Shown here: positions 1 through 6,268 of the stretch, in pieces
Position numbering within the stretch: position 1 is the first letter of the stretch
Layout: each line of letters starts with the position of its first letter
DNA from: Oscillospiraceae bacterium
Lineage (GTDB): Bacteria; Bacillota_A; Clostridia; Oscillospirales; Oscillospiraceae
Direction: 5' to 3'
Assembly: GCA_017540945.1 (NCBI GenBank)
Contig: JAFYAB010000061.1
Location: 1 to 29,870, forward strand
DNA length: 29,870 bases
Notes under the pieces: model-generated
Told to the model about the DNA's origin: nothing
Seen by the model: only the letters and a program-made list of their open reading frames with translations
Databases searched by the model: none
Program-made: the position numbers and the translations under genes

Positions 1-324
1 AAAGACCTTCCGGGCCCCCTGCTGCAGCAGGCAGTCGGTAAAGCCGCCGGTGGAGGCCCCGGAATCGGAGCAGACATAGCCCGTGGGGTCAACGCCGAAG
101 TCCCGCAGGGCCTTTTCCAGCTTCAGACCGCCCCGGCTCACATAGGGACAGGCCGCGCCCCGCAGCTCCACGCTCTGGCCCTCGCTGACGGAAAAGCCGG
201 GCTTGTCGGCCTTCTGTCCGTCCACGTAGACCAGGCCCGCCATAATCAGCGCCTGGGCCTTGGCCCGGGATTCCGCGTGACCGTGCTCGGTCAGATAAAC
301 GTCCAAGCGTTCCTTTTGTTTCAT
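1..324 (-). CDS. tlyA: TlyA family rRNA 2'-O-methyltransferase / hemolysin A (3' part missing)
   Basis: The first 108 codons of a TlyA-type protein are present; the rest lies beyond the left edge. Residues about 1-60 form an S4 RNA-binding domain (starts MKQKERLDVYL, with AESRAKAQALIMAGLVYV). The FtsJ-like methyltransferase fold then begins, with the S-adenosylmethionine-site motif DSGASTGGFTD near residues 87-97. Family members methylate ribose in 16S and 23S rRNA; the old name hemolysin A is historical. The ATG at 322-324 is preceded by a GGAGG ribosome site about 5 nt away. It follows dxs by about 100 bp, the usual order in Clostridia and Bacillus, and is probably the last gene seen of the asp23-to-dxs operon. 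Family assignment is firm; the exact target base is inferred from the family only. Confidence 0.93.
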   Translation of the reverse strand, partial: MKQKERLDVYLTEHGHAESRAKAQALIMAGLVYVDGQKADKPGFSVSEGQSVELRGAACPYVSRGGLKLEKALRDFGVDPTGYVCSDSGASTGGFTDCLLQQGARKVF

Positions 325-423
325 GAAGCCTCCGAAAGATTTCTAACAAGTATAAAGTAAGAAGAAAGAAGTAAGAGGTTCATGGTAAGAGAAAAATACT
401 TTTTACTTCTTCCTTTTTACTTC
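325..423. repeat. Low-complexity inverted repeat of TTACTTCTT units between dxs and tlyA
   Basis: This 99-bp gap contains GTAAGAAGAAAGAAGTAAGA on one side and TTACTTCTTCC followed by TTTTTACTTCTTAC on the other. Together they can fold into an A/T-rich imperfect hairpin. The same TTACTT/TTATTACTTCTT wording flanks both copies of the 123-bp element near 13.1 and 26.8 kb, so this is probably a member of the same low-complexity repeat group. No promoter or terminator with a clear T-tract is seen. Confidence 0.6.
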
Positions 424-2256
424 TTACTTTTCAAGCAGTTTCATGGCTGCTTCTGCGATGCTGTTCGCGTCCAGCCCCGCCCGGGCCAGAAGCTGGGGCA
501 CGCTCCCGTGCTGGGTGAAGCCTTCCCCCAGGTCCAGGCCGCGCTTTCTGACGCCCTCCATGGCGGGATCGGCCGCCAGCTGGTCGTAGACGCCGCAGTG
601 GGCGGGGCACTCCTCCGCCATCAGCAGCGCGCCGGTCTTCCGCACCGAGGGCTTCCAGGCCTCGTCCAGGGGCTTGACGCAGGAGAGCTTGACCAGCTCC
701 GCATCCACGCCCCGCTGCGCCAGCAGATCCGCCGCGTCCAGCAGGGTGTTGACCATGGTCCCGTAGCCGCAGAGGGTGATATCCTTCCCCTGCCGCAGCA
801 CCGGGTCCGCCGCGGGCTCGGTGAGTCTGCCGTCGCCGCCCCGGGGGTATCGCACCGCCACGGGACCGCGCATCTCAAACAGGGCCCTGCGCAGCATGAG
901 CTCCAGCTCCGCGAGATTCGAGGGACAGAGTATGCACATCCCCGGCACCTGCCGCAGGAAGCCCAGATCGAAGACCCCGTGATGGGTCTCGCCGTCGGCT
1001 CCCACCAGACCTGCCCGGTCCACCGCGAAGACCACATGCAGGCCCAGGATCGCCACGTCGTGGATCAGCATATCGTAGGCCCGCTGCAGGAAAGTGGAGT
1101 AAATCGCCACCACAGGCAGCATCCCCTGCTTGGCCAGGCCCGCGGCCATGGCCACCGTATGGCCCTCCGCGATGCCCGCGTCGCCGAAGCGCTCGGGGAA
1201 ACACTCCGCGAAGGCGTCCAGGCCGGTGCCGTTCTGCATGGCGGCGGTGATGGCGCAGACCCGTTTGTCCTCCCGGGCCAGCTTCACCAGCGTCTCGCCG
1301 AAGGCGTCGGAGAAGCAGGGCTTGCCGCCCCCCTGCACCGCGCCGGTCAGCGGATCGAAGGGTCCGACGCCGTGGAAGCGGTCCGGGTTCTCCTCTGCCG
1401 GTGCATAGCCCCTGCCCTTTTGGGTGATCACATGGAGGATCACGGGCTTTTTCAGGTCCCGGGCCTGCTGGAGCTGCCAGCTGAGCTTTTCCACGTCGTG
1501 GCCGTCCACGGGGCCGAAATACTCAAAGCCCATGTCGTTGAACATGTTGGAGCTGATGAGCCGCCGCTTCAGCTCTTCCTTGAACTGATGGACCCCCTTG
1601 TAGAGGCTGCGGCCCAGGGAGGAGCTCTGGGTGGCGGTGCGCCAGGTCTTCTTGATCCGGTAGTAGCTGGGCTTCGTGCGGATGTTGGAGAGATGCTTCG
1701 CCATGGCCCCCACGTTGGGCTTGATGGACATGCCGTTGTCGTTGAGGATCACGATCAGCGGCTCCCCGCTGGAACCGGCGTCGTTGAGGCCCTCGTAGGC
1801 CAGGCCGCCGGTGAGGGCGCCGTCGCCCATCAGGGCAATGACGTTGTAGTCCTCCCCCATCAGGCTCCGGGCCCGGGCCATGCCCAGGGCGACGGAGACA
1901 GAGTTGGAGGCGTGCCCGGCGATGAAGGCGTCGTGAACGCTCTCCGAGGGCTTGGGAAAGCCAGCCAGACCGTCGAGCTGCCGCAGCGTGGGAAAGCGGT
2001 CCGCCCGTCCGGTCAGGAGCTTGTGCACATAGGACTGATGTCCCACGTCAAAAATCAGGCGGTCCTTCTCCGTGTCGAAGACCCGGTGGATGGCCACCGT
2101 CAGCTCCACCACGCCCAGATTGGACGCCAGGTGGCCGCCGGTTTTGGAGACGTTCTCCACCAGGAAGGCGCGGATCTCGCTGCAGAGCTTCCGGAGCTGG
2201 TCCCGGTCCATGCTGCGCAGGGCCGCCGCCGAGGGAAATTCATATTCTGTATTCAT
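424..2256 (-). CDS. dxs: 1-deoxy-D-xylulose-5-phosphate synthase
   Basis: This 610-residue cytoplasmic enzyme condenses pyruvate and glyceraldehyde 3-phosphate to DXP, the first step of the MEP isoprenoid pathway. The thiamine-diphosphate region is intact: GHLASNLGVVELT at about 41-53, FDVGHQSYVHK at 69-79, and GDGALTGG at 144-151 followed by LNDN at 171-174. The pyrimidine-binding and C-terminal transketolase domains follow (DRAGLVGADGETHHG; then the MAEECPAHCGVYD region). Length matches the family. The ATG overlaps the stop of the upstream oapA-like gene by 4 bp (ATGA), which implies translational coupling. With ispA upstream in the same cluster, the operon provides both the start of isoprenoid precursor synthesis and prenyl chain elongation. 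Confidence 0.98.
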   Translation of the reverse strand: MNTEYEFPSAAALRSMDRDQLRKLCSEIRAFLVENVSKTGGHLASNLGVVELTVAIHRVFDTEKDRLIFDVGHQSYVHKLLTGRADRFPTLRQLDGLAGFPKPSESVHDAFIAGHASNSVSVALGMARARSLMGEDYNVIALMGDGALTGGLAYEGLNDAGSSGEPLIVILNDNGMSIKPNVGAMAKHLSNIRTKPSYYRIKKTWRTATQSSSLGRSLYKGVHQFKEELKRRLISSNMFNDMGFEYFGPVDGHDVEKLSWQLQQARDLKKPVILHVITQKGRGYAPAEENPDRFHGVGPFDPLTGAVQGGGKPCFSDAFGETLVKLAREDKRVCAITAAMQNGTGLDAFAECFPERFGDAGIAEGHTVAMAAGLAKQGMLPVVAIYSTFLQRAYDMLIHDVAILGLHVVFAVDRAGLVGADGETHHGVFDLGFLRQVPGMCILCPSNLAELELMLRRALFEMRGPVAVRYPRGGDGRLTEPAADPVLRQGKDITLCGYGTMVNTLLDAADLLAQRGVDAELVKLSCVKPLDEAWKPSVRKTGALLMAEECPAHCGVYDQLAADPAMEGVRKRGLDLGEGFTQHGSVPQLLARAGLDANSIAEAAMKLLEK

Positions 2257-2870
2257 TTCTGATTCTTTCTCTTTTTGAACGGACGTTGGACGCGCCAGAT
2301 CAGCCGGGAGGCGCCGTGAACGATCACGGTGGAGTTCTCCATGGCGATTTGCTTGCAGAAGGCCTTGCCCAGGATGGTCAGCGCGGCCACCAGTGCGGAA
2401 AGAACGAGCTGGATCAGACGCTGGGAAACGGTCTGCATACCGGTCCAGGCCTCGATGGCGATGACGGCGGCCGCGGCGCCGGAAATGATGCCGCAGATGT
2501 CGCCCACCACGTCGCAGCAGACCGAGGATACCTTGTCGGCGTTGCGCAGCAGCCAGATCCCCTCGGAGCCTCCGGGCACCTTGCGGGAGGCCATGGAATG
2601 AAAGGGCTTTTCCTCGGCGGCGGTGACCGCCACGCCCAGCAGGTCAAAGAAGATGCCGATGGCGATGATGGCCAGCAGCACCACAAAGGCGCCGAACAGC
2701 GACGCCTCGCCCAAAAGCTCCTGGGAGAAAAAGGAAAAGACCGCAGAGATGGTCAGCGCCAGGAAAAAGATGGTAACAAGCCATCCGATCTTGGGCGCTG
2801 CTCGACCGCCGCCGTGCGCTTTTTTGTGTTTTTGATCGGCTTTATCGGATCGCTCCAATTTCGATTTCAA
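2253..2870 (-). CDS. oapA: OLE-associated membrane protein OapA-like
   Basis: A 205-residue basic membrane protein with four likely membrane spans, at about 28-48, 57-81, 124-142 and 147-168. Both ends are lysine/arginine rich. A DxxxD motif (DVVGD, residues 120-124) lies at the start of the third span; DxxxD is the conserved acidic motif reported for OapA, the membrane partner of OLE RNA. The loop KPFHSMASRKVPG resembles DUF21/CorB-type transporter domains, consistent with reported OapA annotations. The start is TTG at 2868-2870, preceded by AGAGGA at good spacing. It sits just downstream of the OLE-like RNA and overlaps dxs by 4 bp, exactly the context described for OapA in Bacillus halodurans. 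The known role is holding OLE RNA at the membrane in stress and Mg2+ responses. The call rests on context, size, topology and motif, not on an alignment. Confidence 0.85.
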   Translation of the reverse strand: MKSKLERSDKADQKHKKAHGGGRAAPKIGWLVTIFFLALTISAVFSFFSQELLGEASLFGAFVVLLAIIAIGIFFDLLGVAVTAAEEKPFHSMASRKVPGGSEGIWLLRNADKVSSVCCDVVGDICGIISGAAAAVIAIEAWTGMQTVSQRLIQLVLSALVAALTILGKAFCKQIAMENSTVIVHGASRLIWRVQRPFKKRKNQK

Positions 2871-2893
2871 CGGTTCGTCCTCTGTTGTTTCAT
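2867..2893 (-). other. Possible 8-codon leader ORF ending on the oapA start
   Basis: An ATG at 2891-2893 opens a frame of eight codons whose TGA overlaps the TTG start of oapA (TTGA). The frame would cover the junction between the 3' end of the OLE-like RNA and oapA. No good ribosome site precedes the ATG, so it may be chance. If translated, it would couple translation into oapA. Confidence 0.2.
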
Positions 2894-3503
2894 AAGAGTT
2901 GGTGGCAATACTCAGAGTAAATCTTGCGTCTTAGGTCGGGTTGGCTTTCCCCGCAGGCAACCCGCCGTCGCCGAACGGGCAGTTCCCTTTTCATGCCTGT
3001 GCTGTGCCGTTGCCAGTGCACAGTACCCGATTGCCACTGAGTGCGCACTGTAATCCTCTGAATATCCAAAATGACTGCCTAGGTGTTTTCCACTCCGGAT
3101 GCCGTCGATTCTTAGCCTCTTTTGCAGATACGGTTTCCAGAGAATATCGTCTTTGCCTGTGGCCACAGGTAAGTGCGCATGACTCCTCTTTCCCCATCGT
3201 ATCCACGCAAGGCAGGCTACACTGCACACAGCACGCGAATCGTACCGCGCTGCAGGTTCATCTCCTGTCCCGTACGCCGTCCTTGTCCACGGGTATTGTG
3301 CGGCGGCCGCACGAAAACAGGTCTCCACGGTAACCGGGTCGTAACCACCATGCCATTGATGGCCGCCCGGAAACCTTAACCCCCAGCACCCACCCGAATC
3401 TGGGCGAAACAAGCAGGCACCAGGGACTTCACCGATATGCCCTTCAAAGGATTTTTAGGCCCTTCCTGGTAATCAACGGTTCCGACTAGGATACAGCGCC
3501 ACC
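2894..3503 (-). ncRNA. ole: OLE RNA (Ornate, Large, Extremophilic non-coding RNA)
   Basis: About 610 nt lie between ispA and the OapA-like gene with no convincing coding frame. The position between ispA and oapA-dxs, the length and the strand all match the known OLE locus. The 5' end is estimated from a promoter ending at 3510; the 3' end is approximate, just before oapA. Local structure is visible. A 7-bp stem CGGGTTG/CAACCCG closes a hairpin near the 3' end (2937-2964). ACCAGG pairs with CCTGGT near the 5' end. A perfect 14-nt palindrome CCTGTGGCCACAGG lies at 3166-3179, and several GTGCGCAC-type segments are present. OLE RNA is known to bind OapA at the membrane and to affect tolerance of cold, short-chain alcohols and Mg2+ stress. 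I recognise it by context, size and partner, and cannot verify the full consensus fold by eye. Confidence 0.82.
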
Positions 3504-3509
3504 GGAATA

Positions 3510-3538
3510 ATTGTAACATATAGTTGATAAATATACAA
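3510..3538 (-). promoter_or_regulatory. Housekeeping-type promoter of the OLE-like RNA
   Basis: On the minus strand TTGTAT (3533-3538) and TACAAT (3510-3515) are separated by exactly 17 nt, in an A/T-rich stretch that stands out from the GC-rich surroundings. Start of transcription is expected near 3503, which gives about 610 nt to the start of the oapA region. OLE could therefore be made independently of the upstream asp23 promoter as well as by read-through. Confidence 0.72.
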
Positions 3539-3554
3539 GTATGAGTATATACAG

Positions 3555-3604
3555 AAATTCATGGATTTACACAAATTTTGTATTTTGTGCAAGTCCATGA
3601 ATTT
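3555..3604. other. 50-nt near-perfect inverted repeat between ispA and the OLE promoter
   Basis: AAATTCATGGA (3555-3565) and TCCATGAATTT (3594-3604) are exact complements. The pairing continues inward, with one G-T pair and one mismatch, to CACAAA/TTTGTG. The result is a stem of about 21 bp with an 8-nt loop. It begins 17 nt after the ispA stop. On the minus strand no T-tract follows it, so it is not a classical terminator; on the plus strand a run of six T follows. It could block read-through, serve as an RNase III processing site, or protect the ispA mRNA end. Confidence 0.6.
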
Positions 3605-3620
3605 GTATTTTTTGAATTGT

Positions 3621-4499
3621 TCAGTGGTCCCGTCCCGCCAGATACAAAGCCAGCTCCCGCAGGGTCCGGGGATGCTCGAAGGCGGTCAGGGCCTCGCAGG
3701 CGGAGGTGCTTTTCCGGGCGATCAGCTCTTCGCAGCGCTCCAGGCCCCAGAGCCGGACGAAGGTGTTTTTCGATCCGTCCACGCCCGTCGCTTTGCCGAG
3801 CTTGGCCGCGTCGCCGATGACGTCCAGGACGTCGTCCCGGACCTGGAAGGCCAGACCCACTTCGTCGGCGTAGCACATTGCGGCGGAGAACTGCTCCGGA
3901 GTCCCGCCGCCGCAGAAGACCCCCATGCCGCAGGCGGCACGGATCAGAGCTCCGGTCTTGCGGGTCTGAATATCGAGGACCTCCGTCTCGGTCAGCGCCC
4001 GTTCTTCCGAGAGAATATCTAATACCTGTCCGCCTACCATGCCCCAGGGACCGGCCTCCAGGGCCAGAAGCTTCACGCATGCGGCGCGCATCTCAGGCGG
4101 CAGGGCGGAGCTTGCCAAAAGACGGAAGGCGTCGGTCAGCAGGCCGTCCCCCGCCAGAATCGCCATGGCCTCCCCGTAGACCTTGTGGTTGGTGAGCTTG
4201 CCCCGGCGGTAGTCGTCGTCGTCCATGGCGGGGAGGTCGTCGTGGATCAGACTGTAGGTGTGGATCATCTCCACGGCCAGGGCGGCGTTGTCCGCGTCCT
4301 CTTCCCTGCCGCCGCAGGCCGCGCAGAACTGATAGACCAAAAAGGGCCGCAGACGTTTCCCTCCGGCGTTCAGACTGTAATTCATGGCCTCAAAGAGCCG
4401 GTTCTCGGGCTCGCCGTGGTTCTTGTAAAGGGCAGCGAGCCGGTCTTCAAAACGGCGGTTGCTTTCCGCCCAGATTTCAGTTAAGCTCTTCATGGGCAA
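3621..4499 (-). CDS. ispA: Farnesyl diphosphate synthase / short-chain polyprenyl synthase
   Basis: This 292-residue all-helical prenyltransferase condenses IPP with allylic diphosphates to give FPP (or GGPP), feeding undecaprenyl and quinone synthesis. Visible motifs are GGKRLRP at 46-52, the first aspartate-rich motif DDLPAMD at 87-93, GDGLLT at 117-122, and the second aspartate-rich motif DDVLD at 222-226, followed by KNTF. Two starts are possible. The TTG at 4497-4499 lies 6 nt after AGGAGG. The ATG at 4491-4493 lies 12 nt after it; the ribosome site favours TTG. The start overlaps the end of xseB, the usual arrangement. The gene is followed by the OLE-like RNA. Product chain length cannot be decided from the sequence alone. 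Confidence 0.96.
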   Translation of the reverse strand: MPMKSLTEIWAESNRRFEDRLAALYKNHGEPENRLFEAMNYSLNAGGKRLRPFLVYQFCAACGGREEDADNAALAVEMIHTYSLIHDDLPAMDDDDYRRGKLTNHKVYGEAMAILAGDGLLTDAFRLLASSALPPEMRAACVKLLALEAGPWGMVGGQVLDILSEERALTETEVLDIQTRKTGALIRAACGMGVFCGGGTPEQFSAAMCYADEVGLAFQVRDDVLDVIGDAAKLGKATGVDGSKNTFVRLWGLERCEELIARKSTSACEALTAFEHPRTLRELALYLAGRDH

Positions 4500-4719
4500 A
4501 CGGCGCCTCCTGTATGGACCCGTCGGGGCCCTTGGTCAGCTTGACGATCTCCAGCTCGGCCTGGTCAAGCAGCTTCCCGCAGGACGCGGCCAGAGCGGTC
4601 CCCTCCCGGAAGAGCTTCATGGACTCCTCCAGGGGCACGGAGCCGTCCTCCAACTGCTTGACGATCTCCTCCAGGCGGTTCAGATCGGCCTCGAAGGACT
4701 GGGATTTCGATTTTGGCAT
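4477..4719 (-). CDS. xseB: Exodeoxyribonuclease VII small subunit
   Basis: An 80-residue helical protein beginning MPKSKSQSFEADLNRLEEIV, with the family signature LEDGSVPLEESMKLFREG and a second helix KLLDQAELEIVKLT. It partners XseA in exonuclease VII, which degrades single-stranded DNA to oligonucleotides. The ATG at 4717-4719 has AAAGGAGG 5 nt upstream. A longer in-frame reading from 4779 would run through the ribosome site into repeat DNA and is rejected. The 3' end overlaps ispA. Unusually, 251 bp of repeat-rich DNA separate it from xseA, where most relatives overlap or nearly touch. Confidence 0.95.
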   Translation of the reverse strand: MPKSKSQSFEADLNRLEEIVKQLEDGSVPLEESMKLFREGTALAASCGKLLDQAELEIVKLTKGPDGSIQEAPFAHEELN

Positions 4720-4970
4720 GGCAGCCTCCTTTATATAACGATTCGGATTTGTCGCGCTGAGTGACCAGTCAACAGTCACCAGTCACCAAGCCCGCCTGGG
4801 GGGACAAGCCGCCAAAAGGCATGGCTTGTCCGCCGCTCCCTTCACGGACGAGGTCCAAGGATCAAGGTGAAAACCGTAGGGGCCGATGCCCACATCGGCC
4901 CTTTCCCCGCGTCGATCGGGAGGGCCGATGTGGGCATCGGCCCCTACGAAAAATCCCGACAACTCCCGAT
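4720..4970. repeat. Repeat-filled xseA-xseB intergenic region with a 27-bp perfect inverted repeat
   Basis: The gap holds three repeat types. First, GACCAGTCAACAGTCACCAG-like short direct repeats lie at about 4760-4788. Second, a hairpin GGACAAGCC/GGCTTGTCC lies at 4802-4831. Third, a perfect 27-bp inverted repeat has arms at 4876-4902 and 4921-4947; its outer ends are GTAGGGGC and GCCCCTAC, and its 18-bp spacer is GC-rich. The third is a relative of the 123-bp elements at 13.1 and 26.7 kb. No coding frame or promoter is convincing here. In mRNA the third repeat would form a very stable hairpin inside the operon. Confidence 0.85.
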
Positions 4971-6164
4971 TTACGGTTCTGTGACCACCGCCGGAACGGT
5001 ATCGTCCCGGAAGGTGATGCGGATTTTCTGGCCGCATGACAGCGCTGACGCTCTCTGTACCAGCTTGCCGCTCTCGTCGGAAACCATCGTATAGCCCCGC
5101 GCCAGGACCTTCAGGGGGCTCATGGCGTCCAGGGCGGCGGCCAGATGGGTCAGCTGCTTCCGATGCGCCGACAGGTTCCCTGACTGGGCTGCGGCCAGGC
5201 GTTCGGTCAGCCGGTCCAGGGTCTGGCGGCGATCCTGCACCGGGCGCAGGGGGTCGGTCAAAACCGGACGCTCCGCCAGAGCCTCCAGGCGTCCGCGGGC
5301 GCTCTGGACCTGCCGCTGCAGGGCGGCGGCCATCCGATTTTGCAGGCTGTCCAGACGGGAGCACAGCTCCGCCCGGTCTGGGACCGCCAGCTCCGCGGCG
5401 TTGGAGGGCGTGGCGGCTCGGAGGTCTGCCACGAAATCCGAGATGGTCACGTCCGGCTCATGGCCCACGGCGGAAATCACCGGGATCCCGGAGGCGTAGA
5501 CGGCCCGCGCCACGGGCTCCTCGTTGAAGGCCCAGAGGTCCTCCATGGAGCCGCCGCCCCGCCCCACGATCAGCAGCTCGCAGAGCCGCTCCCGGTTGGC
5601 ATATTCGACGGCCCGGGCGATCTCTCCGGCCGCCTCCGCTCCCTGGACCCGGACGGGCAGCAGGATGACCTTGCTCAGGGGGTAGCGCTTGCCCAGGATG
5701 CGCAGCATGTCGTGGATGGCCGCCCCCGCGGGAGAGGTCACGACGCCGATCCGATGGGGAAAGCGCGGCAGCGGCTTCTTATGGGACTCGTCGAACAGGC
5801 CCTCCTTCCAGAGCCGATCCTTCAGCTGCTCGAAGGCCATCTGCAGATCCCCGGCCCCGTCCGGGATCAACCGGCTGCAGTAGAGCTGATAGGCCCCGTC
5901 CCGGGGATAGACCGAGACCCGGCCCACCGCCAGCACCGACATGCCGTTCTGGGGCCTGAAGCGCAGAGAGAAGGCGTTTCCCTTGAACAGGACGCACTTT
6001 AAGGAGCCCTCGGCGTCCTTCAGGGTGAAATAGTGGTGCCCTGAGGGATAGAGCTTGTAGTTGCTGATCTCGCCCCGGACGCAGACGTTTTGCAGAGCGG
6101 GCACGTTGTCGAAGGCGGCCTTGATCAGATTGTTCAGTTGGGTGACGGACAGGATGTTTTCCAT
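4971..6164 (-). CDS. xseA: Exodeoxyribonuclease VII large subunit
   Basis: This 397-residue catalytic subunit of exonuclease VII has an N-terminal OB fold (about 1-100; VRGEISNYKLYPSGHHYFTLKD). The catalytic domain shows HRIGVVTSPAGAAIHDM, LIVGRGGGSMEDLWAFN and SAVGHEPDVTISDFVADLRAATPSNAAE. A long helical region follows, then the C-terminal LARGYTMVSDESGKLV. The ATG at 6162-6164 has no clear ribosome site: the preceding bases are the edge of a GTAGGGACAAGC palindromic repeat. Expression may therefore rely on an altered leader. It lies downstream of the TsaD paralogue and upstream of xseB in the operon. Confidence 0.97.
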   Translation of the reverse strand: MENILSVTQLNNLIKAAFDNVPALQNVCVRGEISNYKLYPSGHHYFTLKDAEGSLKCVLFKGNAFSLRFRPQNGMSVLAVGRVSVYPRDGAYQLYCSRLIPDGAGDLQMAFEQLKDRLWKEGLFDESHKKPLPRFPHRIGVVTSPAGAAIHDMLRILGKRYPLSKVILLPVRVQGAEAAGEIARAVEYANRERLCELLIVGRGGGSMEDLWAFNEEPVARAVYASGIPVISAVGHEPDVTISDFVADLRAATPSNAAELAVPDRAELCSRLDSLQNRMAAALQRQVQSARGRLEALAERPVLTDPLRPVQDRRQTLDRLTERLAAAQSGNLSAHRKQLTHLAAALDAMSPLKVLARGYTMVSDESGKLVQRASALSCGQKIRITFRDDTVPAVVTEP

Positions 6165-6173
6165 TTTACGTTT

Positions 6174-6268
6174 GTAGGGACAAGCATTGCTTGTCCGTTC
6201 TTTCCGTTGGCGTATGTCTGATCCTTTGACCGTGCAAGATACGGCGGGCGCACACTGTGCGCCCCTAC
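6174..6268. repeat. Two GTAGGG-ended palindromic repeats between the TsaD paralogue and xseA
   Basis: The first palindrome, GGACAAGCATTGCTTGTCC (6178-6196), is preceded by GTAGGG. The second, GGGCGCACACTGTGCGCCC (6246-6264), is followed by CTAC. The conserved ends face outward from the pair, and the cores differ in sequence but are each self-complementary. The CTA at 6265-6267 gives the TAG stop of the TsaD paralogue. Confidence 0.85.

Noticed and set aside
382..2262. 626-codon plus-strand open frame
   Set aside because: Antisense shadow of dxs in GC-rich DNA; low-similarity His/Gln/Gly-rich sequence with no domain, while the minus strand encodes a complete enzyme.
2912..3412. 166-codon minus-strand open frame over the OLE region
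   Set aside because: No domain or ribosome site, unusual composition, and it lies inside the structured RNA block; treated as chance.
2894..3503. RNase P RNA, tmRNA, 6S RNA or group II intron as the identity of the non-coding block
   Set aside because: Hallmark segments of those RNAs (for example GAGGAAAGTCC, the tmRNA ends, or a domain V) are not found, and the gene context fits OLE.
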